NCBI GenBank assembly: GCA_020721385.1 | Contig: DYMW01000093.1 | Span: forward strand, 1 to 5,765 | DNA length: 5,765 nucleotides | From: Sulfurovum sp. | GTDB taxonomy: Bacteria; Campylobacterota; Campylobacteria; Campylobacterales; Sulfurovaceae | Direction of reading: 5' to 3' | In this document: positions 1 through 5,762 of the stretch, one piece after another | Numbering within the stretch: the stretch's first letter is position 1 | How the letters are laid out: each line of letters starts with the position of its first letter | Program-made: the position numbers and the translations under genes | The notes under the pieces: model-generated | The model's input: the letters and a program-made list of their open reading frames with translations, nothing else | Databases searched by the model: none | What the model was told of the DNA's origin: nothing

Positions 1-8
1 TTTAACAC

Positions 9-22
9 TTGTTTTACATCAA
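9..22 (+). promoter_or_regulatory. FNR/DNR-type operator upstream of the operon
   Basis: The 14 bases read TTGTT-TTAC-ATCAA, one mismatch from the FNR/DNR consensus TTGAT-N4-ATCAA. The centre lies between bases 15 and 16. That is about 41.5 bases before a start predicted near base 57 from the -10 hexamer at 45-50, which is the classic class II activator position. The site is therefore likely bound by an FNR-, DNR- or NNR-like protein, possibly the regulator encoded at 3385-4092. The match and spacing are seen directly; binding is inferred. Confidence 0.72.
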
Positions 23-41
23 GAATTAAAAAAATAAAGCG

Positions 42-50
42 TGTTATGAT
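42..50 (+). promoter_or_regulatory. Extended -10 element of the operon promoter
   Basis: TATGAT at 45-50 differs from TATAAT at one base and is preceded by TG at 42-43, giving an extended -10 (TGnTATGAT). No good -35 hexamer is visible, as expected for an activator-dependent promoter with an FNR-type box at -41.5. The predicted transcript starts near base 57, leaving a leader of about 24 bases. A second TATAAA at 56-61 is a possible alternative but would put the operator near -52. Confidence 0.6.
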
Positions 51-80
51 TGTTGTATAAAAATAGTTGGGAGCTAGACT

Positions 81-407
81 ATGAATAAAATTATCCATTT
101 ACTTCTTTTTATACTTATTAATTCTTTAATGGCAGAAGAGGGTAAAGAAGTTTTTGAGACTTACTGTTGGGGGTGTCACCATCAAACAGCGGTGGCTTTT
201 GGTCCTCCCTTTGAAGAGATGGCTTCTAAACGTACGCAGGAAGAAATTCGAGCCATGATTACAAATCCTAAAGAGGTTTCTAAAGCTTTAGGGTATACAC
301 GTAATGCCATGCCACCATTTCAACTCTCTGATGAAAATTTAACAGCGATTACCGACTATATTCTCTCGTATAAACCAGATGAAAATAGTACCAAGGAGCG
401 ACAATAA
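81..407 (+). CDS. Small periplasmic c-type cytochrome, NirC-like
   Basis: This 108-residue protein has a hydrophobic signal peptide (about residues 1-18, likely cleaved after LMA) and one heme-binding CWGCH motif at 29-33. Met77, in NAMPPF, is the likely second axial ligand, a typical class I monoheme layout. It is therefore a small soluble periplasmic electron carrier. In Pseudomonas and Paracoccus nir clusters a similar small cytochrome, NirC, lies beside the heme d1 genes and has been linked to NirS maturation or electron supply. Position as first gene directly before nirJ supports that role here, but sequence alone does not separate NirC from a cytochrome c551-type donor, so no symbol is given. 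The start is supported by GGGAG at 69-73, seven bases before the ATG. The stop overlaps the nirJ start by one base. Confidence 0.87.
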   Translation: MNKIIHLLLFILINSLMAEEGKEVFETYCWGCHHQTAVAFGPPFEEMASKRTQEEIRAMITNPKEVSKALGYTRNAMPPFQLSDENLTAITDYILSYKPDENSTKERQ

Positions 408-1522
408 TGTTTCGACTCTCAAACCTTTTAAACTCTGTAGTCGAAGGAAAACCTGCACGTTCTCTTGATGGAAGCATTGCGATTTGGAACTTTACGAATC
501 GTTGTAATCTATCGTGTTTGCACTGTTACTCTAAAGCTGATTTAAAAGCGGTGGATACTTTAACAACACAAAAAATACTTGATACTTTGCCAAAACTCAA
601 AGCCAATGGGGTGAAGTTTCTTATTTTTTCTGGTGGTGAACCGTTGACACGTCACGATATTTATGAGATTGCCCAGCACTGTAAATTGCTTGGGATTGTG
701 ACTTATCTTTCGACAAATGGACTCTATGTCAAAAAAAGTAATGCTGAGAAGATTTTAGATACGTTTAATTATATCGGCATCAGTATTGATGGTAGCCAAA
801 AGGTGCATGATGCATTTCGAGGATTAGAAGGTTCATTTATAGCTTCTATGAAAGCCGTTGATTTACTCAACAGTTACAATCAAACAAAAGTAGGTATTCG
901 TTTTACTTTAACCAAAGATACGTATAACGATTTGGCGTTTATCTTTGAGTTGGCAGAGAAACATAACATTCCAAAAGTTTACATCTCTCATTTGGTTTAT
1001 AGTGGTAGAGGACTTGATAATTTAATCATGGATTTAACAAAAGAACAACGTATAAAAGCCGTGAACTTCATTTTAGATAAAGCGTTTGAGTATCATGAAA
1101 CAAAGCGTGATATTGAGATAGTCACAGGAAACATGGAGATGGATTCAATTCTCTTTTATAAGAAATTTATAGATAAATATCCACAACATACCAATGAGAT
1201 GAAACAGCGATTGGTTGATTGGGGTGGAAACTCGGCAGGGCGAAAACTGCTCAATATTGACAGTGAGGGCAATGTTAAACCCGATCCCTTTTTCCCGTTT
1301 ATTATTGGAAATATTTTTAATCAAGATTTTTCGGATATATGGACAAATACACCTACAGAACTGTTACAAAAATTACGTATTCATCCACGAGTCTTGTCTG
1401 GAAAATGTGAAAACTGTAACCATTTAACGATATGCAATGGTGGTTCACGAAGTAGAGCTTATGCTATTTATGGTGAACTGTGGGCAGAAGATCCATCATG
1501 TTATTTAGAAGAAGGAGTTTAA
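407..1522 (+). CDS. nirJ: Heme d1 biosynthesis radical SAM protein NirJ
   Basis: This 371-residue cytoplasmic enzyme is a radical SAM protein with a SPASM-like C-terminus. The N-terminal CNLSCLHC motif (Cys33, Cys37, Cys40) has the CX3CX2C spacing that holds the catalytic [4Fe-4S] cluster, and SGGEP at about 76-80 is the SAM-contacting motif. Cys334, Cys337, Cys343 and Cys365 give the CX2CX5CX21C pattern for the auxiliary cluster known in NirJ. NirJ acts on didecarboxysiroheme, removing propionate side chains from rings A and B on the way to the d1 oxo groups. The related AhbC/AhbD enzymes of the alternative heme pathway look similar; the adjacent nirF is what favours NirJ. AAGGAG at 393-398 lies eight bases before the ATG, which overlaps the cytochrome stop (TAATG). 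Confidence 0.93.
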   Translation: MFRLSNLLNSVVEGKPARSLDGSIAIWNFTNRCNLSCLHCYSKADLKAVDTLTTQKILDTLPKLKANGVKFLIFSGGEPLTRHDIYEIAQHCKLLGIVTYLSTNGLYVKKSNAEKILDTFNYIGISIDGSQKVHDAFRGLEGSFIASMKAVDLLNSYNQTKVGIRFTLTKDTYNDLAFIFELAEKHNIPKVYISHLVYSGRGLDNLIMDLTKEQRIKAVNFILDKAFEYHETKRDIEIVTGNMEMDSILFYKKFIDKYPQHTNEMKQRLVDWGGNSAGRKLLNIDSEGNVKPDPFFPFIIGNIFNQDFSDIWTNTPTELLQKLRIHPRVLSGKCENCNHLTICNGGSRSRAYAIYGELWAEDPSCYLEEGV

Positions 1523-1525
1523 AAA

Positions 1526-2626
1526 ATGAAAAAGATACTGTTAGGACTCATGACTACAGCAACCCTGTTTGCAGGAACACCCAGTGCAACTGAAAAGATA
1601 TTTGTGGTAGAACGAGAGAGTGAATCGATTGCGGTTATCCATCAAGGATTGGCTAAATCTCACATGAAAAAGATGCACAACATGAATCATGGTGTCATTA
1701 AGTTTGATGGGAAAGATGGTTATTTAATTAGCCGTGATGGGTATGTGGTACATTTTGACCCTGTCACTGAAAAAGTGCTGAGTGAGTATAAAACCTCAAA
1801 AAGTGCCATTGGATTTGTGATAGGTAAAAACTACATAGCCGTAGCCAATTACGATGATAAATCGGTTGATATTTTAACCCGTGATTTAAAACCTATTGAT
1901 AAAATTAAAACAGGTTCTAAAAATGTGGGCATTAAGATTTATAAAGATTATCTGGTGTTTGCACAGATGGACTCCGATAAAGTAACCGTACTTAACGATA
2001 TAAATGCAGGAAAAGGAATACCGAATTTTAAACCCTTTAAAGAGTTTAAAGTAGGAGCCATGCCCTTTGATGCAATGATTCAAGAAAATATTTATATTGT
2101 AGGCTTTTTCCTAAGTAAATCGTTTGGGGTCATTGACTTGGATAAAATGGAATTTTCAGAGATTAATGTAACAGCTAAAGACAATAAACCTGTACTTAAA
2201 GTACCCCATTTTGGTTTTTGGTCATTAAGTGAAGATAAAACGTTTATTCCCGCTGTTGGCGACAATAAAGTGATGGTGTATGATAAAAGTTTTAAATTTA
2301 TAACCAATATTGAAATGCAAGGATTACCCGTATTTACTGCCCTTAGTCCCGATGAAAAGTATTTGGCTGTGACCTTTTCAGGTAAAGATTTTCCAACCAT
2401 TCAGATAGTAAATACCCAAACACTCAAAATTATCAAAACGTTTACCTTTACAGGAAAAGTATTGCATGTGCGTTGGTCAAAAGTTGACCACTATCTTTAT
2501 GTTTCAGAAAATGACAGCAATCAGGTTAATGTGATTAATACCGATGAGTGGTTTTTAGAAAGAGAAATATTTCAAGTTAAAAGCCCATCAGGTATCTTTA
2601 TTTATTCACAAGAGGAGACAAAGTAA
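1526..2626 (+). CDS. nirF: Heme d1 biosynthesis protein NirF (periplasmic beta-propeller)
   Basis: This 366-residue protein has a Sec-type signal peptide (MKKILLGLM onward, cleavage probably after Ala16 or Ala21) and then repeated WD40/YVTN-like beta-strand units across the rest, as in the cd1-type propeller of NirF and NirS. Family-like stretches include NHGVIKFDGKDGYLISRDG (about 54-72), AIGFVIGKNYIAVANYDD further on, and the C-terminal SPSGIF. His55 appears to align with the conserved histidine found essential in Paracoccus NirF; this is from memory, not a computed alignment. NirF binds a late d1 precursor and acts in the periplasm; its exact reaction is unsettled. There is no heme c motif, which excludes NirS and NirN. 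The protein contains no cysteine, so it cannot be a lipoprotein as reported for Pseudomonas aeruginosa NirF. GAAGGAG at 1511-1517 precedes the ATG. Confidence 0.92.
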   Translation: MKKILLGLMTTATLFAGTPSATEKIFVVERESESIAVIHQGLAKSHMKKMHNMNHGVIKFDGKDGYLISRDGYVVHFDPVTEKVLSEYKTSKSAIGFVIGKNYIAVANYDDKSVDILTRDLKPIDKIKTGSKNVGIKIYKDYLVFAQMDSDKVTVLNDINAGKGIPNFKPFKEFKVGAMPFDAMIQENIYIVGFFLSKSFGVIDLDKMEFSEINVTAKDNKPVLKVPHFGFWSLSEDKTFIPAVGDNKVMVYDKSFKFITNIEMQGLPVFTALSPDEKYLAVTFSGKDFPTIQIVNTQTLKIIKTFTFTGKVLHVRWSKVDHYLYVSENDSNQVNVINTDEWFLEREIFQVKSPSGIFIYSQEETK

Positions 2627-3384
2627 TGGTTTATTTAACAGGAGCTGGGCCAGGGGATATTGAGCTGTTGACCATTAAAGCCTTGCGTGTCGTGAAAGAA
2701 GCCGATGTGATTATTTATGACCGTTTGGCAAATCCTGATATTTTAAAAGAAGCCAAAGCGGGATGTGTTTTTGTTTATGTGGGAAAAGAGGACAAACACC
2801 ATAGCCTTCCACAAGAAGAGATAAATGAAGTTATTTATCAAAATGCTTTAAAACACCATACAGTTGTTCGTCTTAAAGGGGGAGATCCTTTGGTCTTTGG
2901 ACGAGGAGGAGAAGAGGGAATTTATTTACGCAAGCGAAATATTCAATTTGAATTTATCCCAGGGATTACCTCGGCGATTGCTGTACCAGAATATGCAGGT
3001 ATTCCTGTTACTCATCGTGGTGTTACCGTTTCATTTAGAGTGGTGACAGGACATGAATCTAATAATAAAGAGCATTCACAAATTCCTTGGGAAAATTACA
3101 AAAGTGATGATACAATCGTTTTTTTAATGGGACTTCATCGATTACGAACCATCACTAAAAAATTAATGGAGATTGGTAAACCAAAAGATTATCCTATAGC
3201 AGTTATCAGTAGAGGAACGACCAAAGATGAACAAACCGTAGTAGGAACACTAGAGAATATTTGGAAATTGGCAAAAGATTTACCCACACCAGCACTAATT
3301 ATCGTGGGAAAGGTTGTGAAGTTAAGAGAGCAGTTACATTGGTTTGAGGAAAAAGAATGTATAATCAATGAAAAAGGTACTTAA
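2626..3384 (+). CDS. nirE: Uroporphyrinogen-III C-methyltransferase (NirE/CobA type)
   Basis: This cytoplasmic enzyme uses two SAM molecules to methylate uroporphyrinogen III at C2 and C7, giving precorrin-2, the branch point to siroheme and heme d1. At 252 residues it has the usual length of a stand-alone SUMT. The family signatures are clear: GAGPGD at 6-11 followed by LLTIKAL, RLKGGDPLVFGRGGEE at 82-97, PGITSAIAVPEYAGIPVTHR at 112-131, and VTGH at 140-143. CobA, NirE and the CysG C-terminal domain share these motifs; the nirE name rests on its place in the d1 cluster. It may also supply siroheme for other enzymes. The ATG overlaps the nirF stop (TAATG), with AGGAG at 2613-2617 as ribosome binding site. 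Its own stop abuts the next start with no gap. Confidence 0.93.
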   Translation: MVYLTGAGPGDIELLTIKALRVVKEADVIIYDRLANPDILKEAKAGCVFVYVGKEDKHHSLPQEEINEVIYQNALKHHTVVRLKGGDPLVFGRGGEEGIYLRKRNIQFEFIPGITSAIAVPEYAGIPVTHRGVTVSFRVVTGHESNNKEHSQIPWENYKSDDTIVFLMGLHRLRTITKKLMEIGKPKDYPIAVISRGTTKDEQTVVGTLENIWKLAKDLPTPALIIVGKVVKLREQLHWFEEKECIINEKGT

Positions 3385-4092
3385 ATGATTGAATTGCATG
3401 ATATACCAATGTTTACTTGTTTGGATCAAAAATTTCATAAAGAACTTCAAAACAGTATATATATAAAAAAATTTTCTAAAAACAGTATTGTTTTTTATGA
3501 AGGTGATGAAAGCGATTATCTTTATATTTTATTTGAGGGGCAGGTACAGCTTTATAAGACCTCTCCTAAAGGTTCACAAGTTCAAATAAATCGGATGAAA
3601 GCACCCAATACCCTCGGTGAATATGCCTGTTTTGAAAAAAAACCTTTTCCTGCAACCTGTGAATTTATTACGGATGGGGTTATGGGATTGATGCACTTTG
3701 ATAAAGTATACCAATATCTTGATGATAAAGAGTTCGCTTGGGGATTAATTAAATCGCTCACAAGTAAGGTGATGTTACTCTCTTCATTGGTACACAAAGA
3801 GACCATTCTCTCTTCAGAAGCAAAAGTTGCTGATTTGATGATTGAAGAGATAACCATTTTCAATCGATTAAAAAACAATGAGATAGCAGGAATTTTAAAT
3901 TTAACCCCAGAGACTTTTTCTCGTGTGATTAGTAAGTTTAAAAAAAAGAGTATTGTTGCTATGGAAAATAATAAATTAAAAATTCTTAATCGTGAGGCAC
4001 TCTATAAAATAGTTGAAACCAATACCGTAAAAGAGTGTAGCAATTGTATTTCTGCTTTTAAAGCTAAAATAGCCGTAGAAGAGGCAAAATAG
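3385..4092 (+). CDS. Crp/Fnr-family transcriptional regulator (DNR/NNR-like)
   Basis: The 235 residues show a cyclic-nucleotide-binding-type beta-barrel (about 8-105, with FYEGDESDYLYILFEGQVQLY at 37-57 typical of the fold), a dimerisation helix (about 106-140) and a C-terminal winged helix-turn-helix. The recognition helix, LTPETFSR at 173-180, keeps Glu176, Ser179 and Arg180, the E-x-x-S-R set by which FNR-type proteins read TTGAT half-sites. Both matching palindromes in this window could be its targets. FNR's N-terminal cysteine cluster is absent: the cysteines are at 12, 82, 92, 218 and 221, so oxygen sensing through an FNR-style cluster is unlikely. An NO- or heme-responsive DNR/NNR role is the best guess from context. 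The C-terminal CSNC (218-221) is unusual. The ATG directly follows the nirE stop, with AAAAGG just upstream. Confidence 0.9.
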   Translation: MIELHDIPMFTCLDQKFHKELQNSIYIKKFSKNSIVFYEGDESDYLYILFEGQVQLYKTSPKGSQVQINRMKAPNTLGEYACFEKKPFPATCEFITDGVMGLMHFDKVYQYLDDKEFAWGLIKSLTSKVMLLSSLVHKETILSSEAKVADLMIEEITIFNRLKNNEIAGILNLTPETFSRVISKFKKKSIVAMENNKLKILNREALYKIVETNTVKECSNCISAFKAKIAVEEAK

Positions 4093-4676
4093 TGTCATTT
4101 TTCCCCGTGTATATCAATCTTAAAAATCGCAAAATATTGTTGGTTGGTGGAGGTTCTATCGCCTTAGAAAAGTTGGAAAAGCTGGTTGATTTTACTAAAA
4201 ACATTACCGTTATTAGTAAAGAGATTTCCGAGAATTTTTTACGCTTTTCAACAGACCATAACGTTGTTGTGCATCAACGTGCTTATAAAGAGGGTGATAT
4301 TCATGGATTTGATATTGTTGTTGTTGCTACGGATACCGTAACCCTACATAAAACCATCTATGAAGAGAGTAGAACTTCTCGTATTTTAGTCAACTCGGTT
4401 GATGATACAGCCTATTGTGATTTTATTTTTCCATCGTATATTAAAAGAGGTGATTTAACCATTGCCATCTCTACAGGTGGAGCTTCTCCTGCTTTGGCAA
4501 AACGATTGCGTGGTTATATTGAAAAACTCATTCCTTCCAATATGGAAAGTTTTTTACAAGAGATGAGAGTTTTGCGGACAACAATGCCAAAAGGCAAAGA
4601 GCGAATGCAATTTTTTGAAGAAAAAACCGATGAATTTATTGAAAAATATTTCAAAAACAAACACAACAAATCATGA
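4092..4676 (+). CDS. Precorrin-2 dehydrogenase / sirohydrochlorin ferrochelatase (CysG N-terminal, Met8/SirC type)
   Basis: This 194-residue protein matches the N-terminal half of CysG and stand-alone SirC/Met8 enzymes, which oxidise precorrin-2 to sirohydrochlorin with NAD+; some members also insert iron to form siroheme. The opening FPVYINLKNRKILLVGGGSIA carries the NAD-binding glycine loop (GGG at 19-21). NSVDD at 101-105 includes Asp104, matching the key aspartate of CysG at the same number, and STGGASPALAKRLR at 127-140 is the other family block. Whether it also chelates iron cannot be told from sequence; no separate ferrochelatase gene is in the window. The start is GTG at 4092-4094, overlapping the regulator's stop by one base; it fits the short leader usual before the FP-x(5)-L block, and coupling probably compensates for a weak Shine-Dalgarno (GAAGAGG). 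Confidence 0.92.
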   Translation: MSFFPVYINLKNRKILLVGGGSIALEKLEKLVDFTKNITVISKEISENFLRFSTDHNVVVHQRAYKEGDIHGFDIVVVATDTVTLHKTIYEESRTSRILVNSVDDTAYCDFIFPSYIKRGDLTIAISTGGASPALAKRLRGYIEKLIPSNMESFLQEMRVLRTTMPKGKERMQFFEEKTDEFIEKYFKNKHNKS

Positions 4677-4679
4677 TGC

Positions 4680-4693
4680 TTGATGTGTGTCAA
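4680..4693 (+). promoter_or_regulatory. FNR/DNR-type operator upstream of nirDL
   Basis: The 14 bases read TTGAT-GTGT-GTCAA, one mismatch from TTGAT-N4-ATCAA. The site begins four bases after the preceding stop codon. Its centre, between 4686 and 4687, is 28.5 bases before the -10 hexamer at 4715-4720, almost the same as the 29.5 bases at the operon promoter. This puts it at about -40.5 to -41.5 and implies class II activation by an FNR/DNR-like protein. It indicates that nirDL can be transcribed on its own. Confidence 0.75.
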
Positions 4694-4714
4694 ATATAAT
4701 TTTTTTAAACACGG

Positions 4715-4720
4715 TATACT
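4715..4720 (+). promoter_or_regulatory. -10 hexamer of the nirDL promoter
   Basis: TATACT differs from TATAAT at one base. No clear -35 hexamer is present; a run of seven T (4700-4706) lies between the operator and this hexamer. The predicted transcription start is near 4727, giving a leader of about 30 bases. Confidence 0.6.
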
Positions 4721-4745
4721 CATTTAAATACAAAATATTATATTT

Positions 4746-4750
4746 AGAGG
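4746..4750 (+). promoter_or_regulatory. Ribosome binding site that sets the nirDL start
   Basis: AGAGG ends seven bases before the ATG at 4758, a normal spacing. The in-frame GTG at 4752 is only one base away from it and so is a poor start. This supports ATG 4758 over the longer reading. Confidence 0.7.
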
Positions 4751-4757
4751 TGTGTTT

Positions 4758-5762
4758 ATGAAATCTGAACTACTTTCCATTATTCAAAAAAATTTTCCTC
4801 TAACCTCCCGACCTTTTCGCACCATTGCCGAAGAGTTAGGGAGTGATGAAGAAACGATTATAAAACTTTTATCCGAAGAAAAAAAGAACAAAATTATTCG
4901 ACAAATTTCTCCTATTTTTGACACAAAAAGTTTGGGGTATAGTTCTTCTTTGGTCTCCTTTAAAATAAGAGGCGAAGACATTGATAATGCTGTTAAAGTT
5001 ATCAATGCCCATCCTGGTGTTTCACATAATTATCAACGAGAACATACCTTTAATATTTGGTTTACACTAGCAGTGGCACCCGATTCACGCTTAGGTTTAG
5101 AAAAAACGGTTGAGATATTGGCAAAAGAGGCCAATGCGGTGGAGTATATTATGCTCCCAACATTAAAACTTTTTAAAATAGCCGTCAAGCTCAATACGAC
5201 AGGTAAAGATGCCAAAAAAGAACAGGTAACCAAACTTAAACGTAAATCTATTGAGTTAAGTCCTCTTCATCTTAGAGTCATTGCATTGGCTCAAAATGAT
5301 ATACCCATTACTCCTGAACCATTTAAAAAAATTGTGGAAGCGTTAGCAATAAGTTATGAAAAGTTTTTTAGCATTTTAACAGAGTTAAAAGAGGCAGGTG
5401 TGATGAGACGTTTTGCAGCAATATTAAATCATAGAAATGCTGGTTTTAATGCCAATGCCATGGTAGTATGGGATATTGATGAACAAAAAGGCGAAGAGAT
5501 GGGTAGAAGAGCTGCTGCGTTTTCAGCGGTCAGTCACTGTTATTTGCGTCCTAAATATACCAATTGGCCCTACAATCTTTTTACCATGGTACATGGGAAA
5601 ACAACCGAAGAGACCAATATGATTATTAAAGAGATGGCTTTAGAGATGGAGCATTTTTCAAGACGACCACTCTACTCAACACGAGAGTTTAAAAAGGTTC
5701 GTATTCACTATTTTTCTCCTCTATTTCAAGAGTGGGAAGAAACACAACTTTCTATGGTTTAA
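4758..5762 (+). CDS. nirDL: Siroheme decarboxylase NirDL (fused NirD and NirL domains)
   Basis: This 334-residue protein is two AsnC/Lrp-like units in tandem. Each has a winged helix-turn-helix (about 1-50 and 167-225) followed by a ferredoxin-like alpha/beta domain. The first half carries VSHNYQREHTFNIWF at 88-102, typical of NirD/NirG. The second carries VSHCYLRPKYTNWPYNLF at 258-275 followed by TMVHG, typical of NirL/NirH. Such proteins are not DNA-binding regulators: they decarboxylate the C12 and C18 acetates of siroheme to 12,18-didecarboxysiroheme. Histidines were shown to be essential in the Hydrogenobacter NirDL; His90, His96 and His260 are candidate equivalents. The order and single-chain fusion match that enzyme. 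It has its own FNR-type promoter, apart from the upstream six-gene run. Automated annotation often mislabels this family as an Lrp/AsnC transcription factor. The TAA ends three bases before the window edge. Confidence 0.94.
   Translation: MKSELLSIIQKNFPLTSRPFRTIAEELGSDEETIIKLLSEEKKNKIIRQISPIFDTKSLGYSSSLVSFKIRGEDIDNAVKVINAHPGVSHNYQREHTFNIWFTLAVAPDSRLGLEKTVEILAKEANAVEYIMLPTLKLFKIAVKLNTTGKDAKKEQVTKLKRKSIELSPLHLRVIALAQNDIPITPEPFKKIVEALAISYEKFFSILTELKEAGVMRRFAAILNHRNAGFNANAMVVWDIDEQKGEEMGRRAAAFSAVSHCYLRPKYTNWPYNLFTMVHGKTTEETNMIIKEMALEMEHFSRRPLYSTREFKKVRIHYFSPLFQEWEETQLSMV

Noticed and set aside
407..1522. Reading the radical SAM gene as AhbC/AhbD or a peptide-modifying SPASM maturase.
   Set aside because: No precursor peptide gene is nearby, and the adjoining nirF is specific to heme d1 synthesis rather than the siroheme-dependent heme b route.
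1886..2400. Minus-strand open frames opposite nirF and similar short frames opposite other genes.
   Set aside because: They lie wholly inside well-supported genes, show no recognisable domains, and lack convincing ribosome binding sites.
3419..3432. Another FNR-type box inside the start of the regulator gene (TTGTT-TGG-ATCAA).
   Set aside because: The half-sites are separated by three bases rather than four, so the required symmetry is lost.
3635..3947. Two runs of eight A in the regulator gene (3635-3642 and 3940-3947) as phase-variable slippage tracts.
   Set aside because: Runs of this length are common in AT-rich coding DNA, the frame is intact, and phase variation in Campylobacterota typically uses longer G tracts.
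4677..4710. A rho-independent terminator after the precorrin-2 dehydrogenase, given the T7 run at 4700-4706.
   Set aside because: No GC-rich hairpin precedes the T run; the only inverted repeat is the short FNR-type palindrome with a 4-5 base arm.
4752..4757. GTG at 4752 as the nirDL start, adding two residues.
   Set aside because: It is only one base from the AGAGG ribosome binding site; ATG 4758 has a normal seven-base spacing.
4758..5762. Reading the last gene as an Lrp/AsnC transcription regulator because of its two helix-turn-helix domains.
   Set aside because: The HNYQREHTFNIWF and SHCYLRP...WPYNLF motifs are those of siroheme decarboxylase halves, and the neighbours are all heme d1 genes.
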